Source of the DNA: Cohnella fermenti
Lineage (GTDB): Bacteria > Bacillota > Bacilli > Paenibacillales > Paenibacillaceae
Direction of reading: 5' to 3'
Length of the DNA: 64,000 bases
Assembly (NCBI RefSeq): GCF_004801405.1
Contig: NZ_SSOB01000007.1
Location: forward strand, 62,001 to 126,000
In this document: in pieces, positions 43,018-50,695 of the stretch
How positions within the stretch are numbered: the stretch's first letter is position 1
Layout: every line of letters starts with the position of its first letter
Program-made: the position numbers and the translations under genes
Notes under the pieces: model-generated
The model's input: the letters and a program-made list of their open reading frames with translations, nothing else
The model's database searches: none
What the model was told of the DNA's origin: nothing

Positions 43018-44145
43018 TTACGCCAGGCGAACCTTGAAGTCCTCGTAGCCGAACTCGCGCACGACGCGGCAATCGCCGTCCTTGCCCTGGATGGCAATGG
43101 CCGGCAGCGGCATGCCGTTGAACGTGTTCGTCTTCACCATGGAGTAGATCGCCATGTCTCCGAACACGAGCCGGTCGCCGCAGACGAGCGGCCGATCGAA
43201 CGAGTAGTCGCCGATGACGTCGCCCGTCAGGCACGTCTGGCCGCCGAGGCGGTACGTGAACGGCTTCTCGCCCGGCTCGCCGCTTCCTTCCAGCGGTGGG
43301 CGGTACGGCATCTCGAGCACGTCCGGCATGTGGCAGGTGGCCGAGGTGTCGAGAATCGCGATGTCGATGCCGTTCTTGTGCAGGTCGAGCACGGAGGTGA
43401 TCAGGTAGCCGGCGTTGAGCGCAACGGCTTCTCCCGGCTCCAGGTACACCTGGAGGCCGTACTTCTCCTGCATCCGGCGGATGCAGGCATCAAGCCGAGG
43501 AAGGTCGTAATCGTCCCTCGTGATATGATGCCCTCCGCCGAAGTTGATCCATTCCATCTGCGGCAGGAATTCGCCGAACTTCTCCTCGACCGCGTTCAGC
43601 GTCGTCTCCAGGTCGTCGGAGTTCTGCTGACAGAGCGTATGGAAGTGCAGGCCGGACACGCCTTCCAGCAGCTCCGGACGGAAGTCCTCGCGCTTCACGC
43701 CGAAGCGCGAGCCCGGGGAGCACGGATCGTAGATCTCGTGCCCTTCCTGCGTCGAGCATTCCGGATTGATGCGCAGGCCGATCTTGCGTCCGGCGCGCAG
43801 CGCCCGGTCTTTGTAACGTTCCAACTGCGAGAACGAATTGAAGATCAGGTGGTCGCAGATGGAGATAATCTCGTCAATCTCGTCTTCCCGGTAGGCAGGA
43901 GCGAACACGTGGTTCTCCTTGCCCATCTCCTCATGGCCCAATCGGGCCTCGAATAAGCCGCTAGCGGTCGTGCCGTACAAGTATTCTCCAATCAGGGGGT
44001 AGAGGGTTGTCATAGAGAATGCTTTCTGGGCCAGAATAATCTTGGCTCCCGTTCGCTGCATTACGCCGCTCAGGATCTTCAGATTCTTCTCGATGAGCGC
44101 TTCGTCGACGACGTAGCACGGCGTAGGCAGTTGGTCGAAGCGCAT
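43018..44145 (-). CDS. nspC: Carboxynorspermidine decarboxylase
   Basis: A 375-residue PLP enzyme of the alanine-racemase-fold decarboxylases that converts carboxynorspermidine or carboxyspermidine to the triamine. Motifs: TPCYVVDEALIEKNL, the PLP lysine in IILAQKAFSM, SRFGVKREDF, HFHTLCQQN, WINFGGGHHI, EPGEAVALNAGYL and GDMAIYSMVKTNTFNG. The ATG at 44145 comes 1 nt after the stop of the preceding gene and has no clear ribosome site of its own, so its translation is coupled to the synthase gene upstream. Together they form a two-enzyme route to spermidine or norspermidine that avoids S-adenosylmethionine decarboxylase. Confidence 0.92.
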   Translation of the reverse strand: MRFDQLPTPCYVVDEALIEKNLKILSGVMQRTGAKIILAQKAFSMTTLYPLIGEYLYGTTASGLFEARLGHEEMGKENHVFAPAYREDEIDEIISICDHLIFNSFSQLERYKDRALRAGRKIGLRINPECSTQEGHEIYDPCSPGSRFGVKREDFRPELLEGVSGLHFHTLCQQNSDDLETTLNAVEEKFGEFLPQMEWINFGGGHHITRDDYDLPRLDACIRRMQEKYGLQVYLEPGEAVALNAGYLITSVLDLHKNGIDIAILDTSATCHMPDVLEMPYRPPLEGSGEPGEKPFTYRLGGQTCLTGDVIGDYSFDRPLVCGDRLVFGDMAIYSMVKTNTFNGMPLPAIAIQGKDGDCRVVREFGYEDFKVRLA

Positions 44146-44146
44146 C

Positions 44147-45388
44147 TTAGCGGACCAGCGCCGGTTGCTGCTTGTCGGATTCCTGCTCGTCATCAACCAG
44201 TACAGGATTAAAGTCTTCTACCCATGGAAGTCCCCATTTGTTCAACTCTTCCATGAACGGGTCCGGATCGAACTCTTCGACATTGTAGACGCCCGGCTTG
44301 TTCCACTTGCCCGTCAGTACCATCGCCGCGCCGATCATGGCCGGAACGCCGGTCGTGTACGAGATCGCTTGCGAGCCGACTTCCTTGTAGCACTCTTGAT
44401 GGTCGCAGACGTTGTAGACGTAGTATGTCTTGCTCACGCCGTCCTTCTTCCCTTGGAAAATACAGCCGATGTTCGTCTTGCCGACCGTGCGAGGTCCAAG
44501 CGACGCCGGATCGGGCAGGACGGCCTTCAGGAATTGGAGCGGGATGATCTGCTTGCCTTCGAACTCGATCGGCTCGATCGACGTCATGCCGACGTTCTCG
44601 AGCGCCTTGAGGTGAGTCAGGTAGCTCTGGCCGAACGTCATGAAGAAGCGGATGCGCTTCAGGCCGGGAACGTTCTGCGCCAGGGATTCGAGCTCCTCGT
44701 GGTACAGCAGGTACATGTCCTTCTGGCCGACTTCGGCGAAGTCGTAGACGCGCTTGATCTCCATCGGCTTCGTCTCGATCCATTCGCCGTTCTCCCAGTA
44801 GCGGCCGTTGGCCGAAACCTCGCGGATGTTGATCTCCGGGTTGAAGTTCGTCGCGAACGGATAGCCGTGGTCGCCGCCGTTGCAGTCGAGGATGTCGATG
44901 TACTCGATCTCGTCGAAGTAGTGCTTAAGCGCATAGGCCGAGAACACGCCCGTGACGCCCGGGTCGAAGCCGCTGCCCAGAAGGGCGGTGATGCCGGCCT
45001 TCTCGAAGCGCTCGCGGTACTCCCACTGCCACTTGTATTCGAACTTGGCGGTGTCCTCCGGCTCGTAGTTGGCGGTGTCCATGTAATGCGTCTTCGTGGC
45101 CAGGCAAGCATCCATAATCGTCAGGTCCTGGTACGGGAGAGCCAAGTTCATGACGATATCCGGCTTCACTTCATTGATCAGGGCGATAAGCTCGTCCACG
45201 TTGTCGGCATCGACTTGAGCGGTCGTGATCTTCGTCTTGCCGCCGTCAAGCTTCGCCTTCAGTGCATCGCACTTCGACTTGGTACGGCTGGCGATGCAGA
45301 TCTCCTCGAAGACCTCACTGTTCTGAACACATTTGTGAATGGCCACCGCGGCCACTCCACCGGCACCGATAATAAGCGCTTTTCCCAT
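44147..45388 (-). CDS. Carboxynorspermidine synthase (saccharopine dehydrogenase family)
   Basis: A 413-residue NAD(P)H-dependent reductase. The N-terminal cofactor fold is KALIIGAGGVAAVAIHKC, followed by DIVMNLALPYQDLTIMDAC, THYMDTANYEPED, LLGSGFDPGVTGVFSAYA and DCNGGDHGYPFATNFNPEIN, the set found in carboxynorspermidine synthases next to nspC. It joins aspartate semialdehyde to a diamine by reductive amination. The start is ATG 45388 after AGGGAGAG. It is followed by nspC with a 1-nt gap. Upstream lies a 555-nt AT-rich region that must hold the promoter. Confidence 0.9.
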   Translation of the reverse strand: MGKALIIGAGGVAAVAIHKCVQNSEVFEEICIASRTKSKCDALKAKLDGGKTKITTAQVDADNVDELIALINEVKPDIVMNLALPYQDLTIMDACLATKTHYMDTANYEPEDTAKFEYKWQWEYRERFEKAGITALLGSGFDPGVTGVFSAYALKHYFDEIEYIDILDCNGGDHGYPFATNFNPEINIREVSANGRYWENGEWIETKPMEIKRVYDFAEVGQKDMYLLYHEELESLAQNVPGLKRIRFFMTFGQSYLTHLKALENVGMTSIEPIEFEGKQIIPLQFLKAVLPDPASLGPRTVGKTNIGCIFQGKKDGVSKTYYVYNVCDHQECYKEVGSQAISYTTGVPAMIGAAMVLTGKWNKPGVYNVEEFDPDPFMEELNKWGLPWVEDFNPVLVDDEQESDKQQPALVR

Positions 45389-45943
45389 TGTCTCGCTCTC
45401 CCTTGCTCCTGGAATGTTGTTGGGTTCGGATGCTCGCCATGGCTTTATTCGCACAAAAAAACAAGTGGAAATAACGCATCATCGCGTAATCGCACTTGTT
45501 TAGATAATCAGGAATATTAAATGCCGCCGCATAACGATCACGGGACATAGCTTCAGCAGGAAGCCTGTTTAATATTCAAAATATATCGGTGACGTATCAG
45601 AGTCTATATAGCAAATAATCGCCTTTAATACTCTTATTGATCGTTTCACAAGTTAGATGTGCGATGCTATGCATCGGTCGATAGCAACCAAACTTATAAA
45701 ATTTGAGCTTTTAACTCAATCAATAAGGCAACAAAATGTTGCCAGTCGGCATTTGACCCGGCTGTCCGTATGGCCTTAACTTCCTTGCGGATGTGGTCAA
45801 AGAATTATCTGCTTGGAAAGACTCCCGTATATTTTGAATAACAGCTTTCCAATAACGCATTATCATAATAGCACAAACATCGAATTTAGCAATACCATTT
45901 TTATTAAAATTGTCGAATGGGCGTGAGCGCGGCAGCGGACGGG
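45389..45943. other. AT-rich gap upstream of the polyamine genes
   Basis: 555 nt with clearly lower GC than the neighbours and no credible gene. It contains a perfect inverted repeat CGATGC-TAT-GCATCG (45662-45676) and a direct repeat ATAACGCAT[C/T]AT at 45471 and 45852, each followed within 12 nt by GCAC. One or both could be operators for the polyamine genes or relics of transferred DNA. Small frames here (about 75 codons) lack ribosome sites. Confidence 0.55.
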
Positions 45944-46672
45944 TCACATCGGCGTCTGCAAACCCGCGGCGCCGTAGGGATTGAACTTGTAGCCGAGGCT
46001 CCCGACGGTGACGATGAAGCGCGGCGCGGACGGGACCGGCTCGATCTTCTTCCGGAGATTGGAGATGTGCACTTTCACCGTGTCCTTGGAGAAGTTGCTC
46101 TCGTCCTCCCAGGCCAGGCGGTACAATTGCTCGGGGTGAAGCACTTGATTGGGATGGCCGGCGAGCGCGGTCAGCAGCCGGAAGTCCTTGGGCAGGAGCG
46201 GCACCTGCCGCTCGTTCACCCAGACGGCCATGCGCTTCAGATCGATGCGCAGCCCCGGGAATGCCAGCTCGCTCGCTTCCTCCGTTCTGGCGCCGGCTGC
46301 CAGCAGCGCGCTCCAGCGGAGGTTCGCGCGAACCCGGAGAAGCAGATCGAGCGGGTCGAACGGCTTCTGGATATAATCGTCGCCTCCGGACATGAGCGCC
46401 TGGATCTTGTCCTCCTGCTGCCGGTTGCCGGTGACGAACAGAATCGGCTTGGCATAGTCGGAACGGATATGCTTGCAGAACGTAATGCCGTCCATGTCCG
46501 GCAACTGGATATCGAGGACGATGAGATCCGGCTCGCGGGAGGAGAGCAGCTCGAACCCCCCGGCGGCCGATGACGCGCAGTGAACGTCGTAGCCCTCGTG
46601 CCGAAGGAAGGACGTGATCAAGTCCTGAATGTCGGGATCGTCCTCGACAACGAAGATGACGTGCGGGTTCAT
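45944..46672 (-). CDS. OmpR/PhoB-family response regulator
   Basis: A 242-residue regulator. The receiver domain spans residues 1-120 (IFVVEDDPDIQDLI, phospho-acceptor Asp in LIVLDIQLPDMDG, switch Thr in LFVTGN, Lys in QKPFDP); the winged-helix output domain spans residues 140-232 (LLPKDFRLLTALAGHPNQVL, DTVKVHISNLRKKIE, VGSLGYKF). The start is ATG 46672 after AAGGGGG. No intact kinase is adjacent; the divergent DNA at 46830-47540 holds remains of a 7TMR-DISM histidine kinase, probably its former partner. The regulator itself appears intact. Confidence 0.9.
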   Translation of the reverse strand: MNPHVIFVVEDDPDIQDLITSFLRHEGYDVHCASSAAGGFELLSSREPDLIVLDIQLPDMDGITFCKHIRSDYAKPILFVTGNRQQEDKIQALMSGGDDYIQKPFDPLDLLLRVRANLRWSALLAAGARTEEASELAFPGLRIDLKRMAVWVNERQVPLLPKDFRLLTALAGHPNQVLHPEQLYRLAWEDESNFSKDTVKVHISNLRKKIEPVPSAPRFIVTVGSLGYKFNPYGAAGLQTPM

Positions 46673-46829
46673 GGCGTCGCTTGCCCCCTTAATCGAATAA
46701 TTGCGCGCTCTTTACTTGCTATTCTATTTTATATGAATTTCCTGTCGAAAAAAATAGAATATGCTGCGATAACGATAGATTCCGGGAGGCTGCCGGACAA
46801 CAGAGGGAGAGTGCTGCGCCTCGCCAACG

Positions 46830-47540
46830 CCGTCGTCGACAGGTGGACGTCTACGCGAACGGGCAGCAGCTCGGGCGAGAAGGGGCAGGCGCCGCTCGGC
46901 TATCGTCTTGACGATCATTACGGATGGGCATTTACTATGGCTTCGTATTGCTGATGGCCGCTTATATCCTCTCGATGTAGCTTTTTTTCCGGAACCGCGC
47001 TTACATCCATTATTCCTTGTACTTATTCTGCTTCGCGGCCTCGCAGCTTGTCTGGAACGGACTTCCGCAGGAGCTGCTGGGGACGGAGCATCCCGCCGTG
47101 CAGGCGTTGCTGCGCACGTTCGATACGTTCGAAGGCGTCTTCCTGTTCTTCTTCATCCTCTGTCTCTGGTTCGTGCAGTTCTTCCTCGTCTCGGTGCCGA
47201 TATCGCCATCTGGTATGAGGTCGCCGTCGTCGCGTTCCTCGTGGTCTCCACCTGCTGACGCATTACGGCTATCAATTCGGTTCCTTCGCGGAATTCATCA
47301 TTCTGGCATTCGCGCTCTCCTATCAGTCCAGGCGGCTTCAGAAGGACATGGAGGCCGCGCAGGAGCAGATGATCCGTCACCAGCAGGAGCGGACGGAGAT
47401 GCTGCAGAGCATCTCGCACGACATCCGGACGCCGCCCGGAACGGCGGCCGCATTCGTGCGGAGAGCCGCCTGGGCGAAGGCAGCCGGTTCGAGCTGGCGC
47501 TGCTCATCGATGCTGCTCGTTGATGCTGCCCATTGACTCC
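46830..47540 (+). pseudogene. Decayed 7TMR-DISM-type sensor histidine kinase
   Basis: Fragments in order: VDVYANGQQLG (end of an extracellular DISMED domain, from 46843), GIYYGFVLLMAAYILSM then an in-frame TAG at 46978, LFFRNRAYIHYSLYLFCFAASQL and a helix ending FFILCLWFVQFFL (seven-helix membrane domain), a frameshift to YGYQFGSFAEFIILAFALSY, then the phospho-acceptor box MLQSISHDIRTP, and after a large deletion only the last stretch of the ATPase domain (IRAESRLGEGSRFELALLI) in yet another frame. It cannot encode a working kinase. It is divergent from the response regulator at 45944, which is thereby orphaned. Confidence 0.8.
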
Positions 47541-47581
47541 GCTCGTTGGCACGGCGGTGCCCGATAACGGGCGAGTGGAAC

Positions 47582-47765
47582 GATTATATGTGAAAATTCA
47601 CATTCGCACAGAGGATAAAGCGGCTTCGAGGCACCACGAATGCGAAAAACCGCATAAAACGGAGGCTTTTCTGGCGCGAGGGGCTGCATATATGCGAAAA
47701 ATCATATAAAACGCCGCGATTCCTCCGGAAGTCGGGGTGACGAATGCGAAAAACCACATAAAAAC
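47582..47765. repeat. Family-A array, second locus: four units with 52-bp period
   Basis: ATGTGAAAATTCACAT at 47588, ATGCGAAAAACCGCAT at 47640, a variant centred on ATGCGAAAAATCATAT at 47692 and ATGCGAAAAACCACAT at 47744; spacing 52 bp each time. It is the same family as 33198-33392, and the third unit of each array is followed by the same AAAACGCCGCGATT. It lies 75 nt upstream of the LacI promoter. A 52-bp period would shift the reading frame at every unit, which argues against coding. Confidence 0.8.
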
Positions 47766-47839
47766 CGATTGGAGTCGCTTGATCACCGGCTCGGCTTATC
47801 AAGACGAATTCGCGAAAAACAGGCAACCCGAAAAGGTTG

Positions 47840-47888
47840 TTGTCAAAACGAGGGAAACGCGTTATGATAATTATGCAACCGGTTGCAT
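47840..47888 (+). promoter_or_regulatory. SigA promoter with perfect palindromic operator of the LacI-type regulator
   Basis: -35 TTGTCA (47840-47845), 17-nt spacer, -10 TATGAT (47863-47868). ATGCAACCGGTTGCAT (47873-47888) is a perfect 16-bp palindrome with the central CG typical of LacI-family operators and lies at the expected transcription start, so the regulator very probably represses itself. Confidence 0.8.
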
Positions 47889-47906
47889 TGAAAGGAGAGA
47901 GTCCGG

Positions 47907-48875
47907 ATCGAGAAGCTGACGATCAAAGAAATCGCGGAGCTGGCCGGGGTCAACAAAGCGACGGTGTCGCGCGTTCTGAACGGCAACACGAACATATCCG
48001 AGCGCACGCGCGACAAGGTGATGGAGATCGTGAAGCAATACAACTACGTGCCGAACACGCTCGCCAAGGGGCTGGCGTCAAGCCGCACGTACACGGTCGG
48101 GTTTTGTTATGACTACACGGAGAAGCAAGCGGTTTCGAACCCGTTCTTCCAGATGGTGCTGCAAGGCGTCGAAGACGTCGTCTACCGCCGCAACTTCCTG
48201 TTCCTGATGATGAGCATGCAACGGGATCAACTGGACGCATCGTCGTTCGCCAAGGTGGTCACCGAACGGAGGGTGGACGGAGTGCTCGTTCCTACCCAAC
48301 TGTTCACCGAAGCGGTTCATTCGCTGCTGCTCCGGGAAGGAATGCCGTTCGTCGTTGTCGGCGAGCCGATGTTCGCCCAGCCCGGCATCCACTGGGTCGA
48401 TATCGACAACGTTCAAGCCGCGATGGCGCTGACCCGGCGTCTGATCGACCGGGGGCTGGGCCAGATCGGCATCGTGTACGACGAAGCCGACAAGACCAAA
48501 GACAAGTTTGTGCTTGATCGGATCGAAGGGTACAGACGGGCGATGGGCGAAGCCGGGCTGCAAGCGAAGGAAGCGACGCTTGAGCGGCTGCGGGGGATGT
48601 CGGGCAACGGTTGCGGGGGGGCGTCGCAGGCGCTTATTTTCTCCACGGAATCGCTGCTGCTGGATTGGCTGGACGAGGCAGACGAGCATCCGCCCGCCGA
48701 CTCGATTCACCTCGCGACGTTCGATCGCAGCCCGTACCATCGCCATATCAAGTACGGCGTAGAGTCGATCGAGATCGAGCTTGAGACGATGGGCATCGAA
48801 GCGGCGGACATGCTGTTCGCGCTGATCGAGAAGACGGAGCTGGCACAGCCTTATATCAAAATACCTGCCAAGTGA
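47907..48875 (+). CDS. LacI-family transcriptional regulator (apparent ATC start)
   Basis: A 322-residue regulator: helix-turn-helix LTIKEIAELAGVNKATVSRV followed by LNGNTNISERTR and hinge YVPNTLAKGLAS, then a periplasmic-binding-type sugar domain. The helix-turn-helix begins at once in a frame closed by TGA at 47889, and no ATG, GTG or TTG occurs before codon 47964, which would delete the first helix. The codon in the correct place, 10 nt after AAAGGAG, is ATC at 47907, followed by EKLTIKEI as in normal family members that start MEKLTIKEI. CTG 47916 is an alternative. It precedes the neopullulanase and maltodextrin importer genes and is probably their MalR-like repressor. Confidence 0.8.
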   Translation: MEKLTIKEIAELAGVNKATVSRVLNGNTNISERTRDKVMEIVKQYNYVPNTLAKGLASSRTYTVGFCYDYTEKQAVSNPFFQMVLQGVEDVVYRRNFLFLMMSMQRDQLDASSFAKVVTERRVDGVLVPTQLFTEAVHSLLLREGMPFVVVGEPMFAQPGIHWVDIDNVQAAMALTRRLIDRGLGQIGIVYDEADKTKDKFVLDRIEGYRRAMGEAGLQAKEATLERLRGMSGNGCGGASQALIFSTESLLLDWLDEADEHPPADSIHLATFDRSPYHRHIKYGVESIEIELETMGIEAADMLFALIEKTELAQPYIKIPAK

Positions 48876-48904
48876 CACAAGGCAAGAAGCAAAGGATTGG
48901 TTAT

Positions 48905-50695
48905 ATGACGGCAAGCATGGCAAGACTGTACCACGACCCGGCGCTGGATGTGACGTTGACGCGGCTGGACGAGCTCGAGATTCGCGTCGCGCTGCCTCCG
49001 GATGCCGAGGATGCGGAGCTGGTGCTCTGGGACAAGTACAAGAAGGAAGAGCAAGGAGTGCGCCGCTTGAGTCTGTCGCGCTGGGCGCAGACGCCGGAAT
49101 TGGCTTACTATCGGAGTGTATTGAGGAGCGACGGCCCTCGGGTCCGTTACCTTCAATATATATTTACCTTCAAGAAGGGAGGGCAGAACAAGGGAGGGCA
49201 GAACGAGGTGCTGCAGGCGACGGGGCTCGCCGGCGAAGGAGAAGGCGAACGGACGGTTCCGTTCCAATTCTCTTATGCGGGGGACCGGGATGCGCTGCAT
49301 CGGCCTTCGTGGATCAACAACCGGGTATGGTATCAGATCTTCCCCGACCGCTTCTTCAGGGGCGAGCCGAGCCGCGATTCGGACGGGATCGTGCCGTGGC
49401 AGTCGGAGCCCGATCGCCATAACTTCTTCGGCGGAGACCTGGCGGGAATCATCGCGAAGCTGGATTATCTGGAGCGGCTCGGCGTGAACGCGGTCTACCT
49501 GAACCCGGTGTTCGTCTCTCGTTCGAATCACAAGTACGACACGGAGGACTACTTCGCTGTCGATCCGGCGTTCGGGACAAGAGAGGACCTTAAGAGGCTG
49601 GCGGATGCCTGTCATGAGAGGGATATCAAGCTGGTGCTCGATCTGGTTGTCAATCATTGCTCGTACTATCATCCGTTCTTCCAGGATGTCGTCGAGAGAG
49701 GGGAAGCTTCGCCGTATAAGGACTGGTTCTATCTGAATCGGCTGCCGATTGCGTTCGGCGAGGAGGATTACGATTCGGTCGGCTATTACAAGTGGATGCC
49801 CAAGCTGCGAACATCGAATCCGGAAGTTCAGCGCTATATCTACAATATCGTGTCCTTCTGGCAGGAAGAGACCGGCATTGACGGCTGGCGGATCGATGTC
49901 GCAGACGAGGTGGAATTCCGGTTCTTGGGGGAACTGAATTCCAAGGTCAAGCAATTGAATCAAGCTGCTTATATTATTGCAGAAATCTGGTACGATGCCA
50001 AGCCGATGCTGGCGGGCCGGTACGCGGACAGCGTCATGAATTACGAGCTTCGCGACATTCTGCTGGCCTTCGTGGCGGACGAGCGAATCGGGTCCGAACA
50101 GTTCCACGAGCAGTTGGTCCGCCATGCCCACCGCTATTCGCTGGCCGAGGCGGCGGGGCTGTACAATCTGCTCGGCAGCCACGATACCGAGAGGGTGTGG
50201 ACCCGCTGCGGCGAGGACAAGAGCAAGCTGCTGATGCTGCTCGCGCTGCAATTCATGCTGCCGGGGATGCCGGCGGTGTACTACGGGGACGAGGCGGGAA
50301 TGGCCGGCGAGAACGATCCGGGCTGTCGGGCCGGCATGAGATGGGAAGCCGGGCTCGAAGAGGGCGATATCTGGCGGGAGACGGCGGAGTGGGCGCGCTT
50401 GCGCAAGGGACACGAAGCGCTGCTTGACGGCGACGTGAGCCTGGATCACCTGAGCGATGTAAGCGCTTATATGGTAGCGAGGAAGGGCAAGGGCAAGGAG
50501 CTTCGCCTCGTGTTCAACGCGTCTTCGCGGGTGTCCGAGCGTTCCGCGGCCGAGATTGTGCAAGCGGGCGGCATCGATCCGCAGACCGCCAAGATCGTTC
50601 GCTGCGCCGGGGCGGATCGGTTATCCGAGGCCATGCTGCCATGGGCATGGGTGCTGTTGGAAATTAACGATACGGGGGGATTCGCCCATGAATAG
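48905..50695 (+). CDS. GH13 neopullulanase/cyclomaltodextrinase-like enzyme
   Basis: A 596-residue cytoplasmic enzyme hydrolysing maltodextrins, cyclodextrins or pullulan. An N-terminal CBM34-like beta domain (about 1-125) precedes the GH13 barrel: VWYQIFPDRFF, LDLVVNHCS, the nucleophile Asp331 in GWRIDVADEV, acid Glu360 in IIAEIWYD and Asp427 in LLGSHDTER. ATG 48905 is chosen (AAAGGA 10 nt upstream); a GTG at 48872 overlapping the regulator stop is the alternative. A 15-bp duplication (GGAGGGCAGAACAAG type, near 49180-49210) gives the sequence KGGQNKGGQNE in the N-domain. It overlaps the binding-protein gene by 8 nt. A cre-like site lies inside it at 50458. Confidence 0.9.
   Translation: MTASMARLYHDPALDVTLTRLDELEIRVALPPDAEDAELVLWDKYKKEEQGVRRLSLSRWAQTPELAYYRSVLRSDGPRVRYLQYIFTFKKGGQNKGGQNEVLQATGLAGEGEGERTVPFQFSYAGDRDALHRPSWINNRVWYQIFPDRFFRGEPSRDSDGIVPWQSEPDRHNFFGGDLAGIIAKLDYLERLGVNAVYLNPVFVSRSNHKYDTEDYFAVDPAFGTREDLKRLADACHERDIKLVLDLVVNHCSYYHPFFQDVVERGEASPYKDWFYLNRLPIAFGEEDYDSVGYYKWMPKLRTSNPEVQRYIYNIVSFWQEETGIDGWRIDVADEVEFRFLGELNSKVKQLNQAAYIIAEIWYDAKPMLAGRYADSVMNYELRDILLAFVADERIGSEQFHEQLVRHAHRYSLAEAAGLYNLLGSHDTERVWTRCGEDKSKLLMLLALQFMLPGMPAVYYGDEAGMAGENDPGCRAGMRWEAGLEEGDIWRETAEWARLRKGHEALLDGDVSLDHLSDVSAYMVARKGKGKELRLVFNASSRVSERSAAEIVQAGGIDPQTAKIVRCAGADRLSEAMLPWAWVLLEINDTGGFAHE
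50458..50471 (+). promoter_or_regulatory. Intragenic cre-like site
   Basis: TGTAAGCGCTTATA matches the cre consensus at 13 of 14 positions, inside the neopullulanase gene and 217 nt upstream of the binding-protein gene. It could act as a roadblock limiting read-through into the importer genes. Confidence 0.45.

Noticed and set aside
45720..45947. A 75-codon minus-strand frame in the AT-rich gap
   Set aside because: No ribosome site, no recognisable motif, and it overlaps the end of the response-regulator gene and the gap repeats.
47584..47826. Small minus-strand open frame across the second family-A array
   Set aside because: The 52-bp period shifts the frame at each unit, so no consistent repeat peptide is encoded, and no ribosome site is present.
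47964..47966. GTG 47964 as start of the LacI-type regulator
   Set aside because: It would delete the helix-turn-helix and has no ribosome site; the conserved domain clearly begins upstream at 47907.
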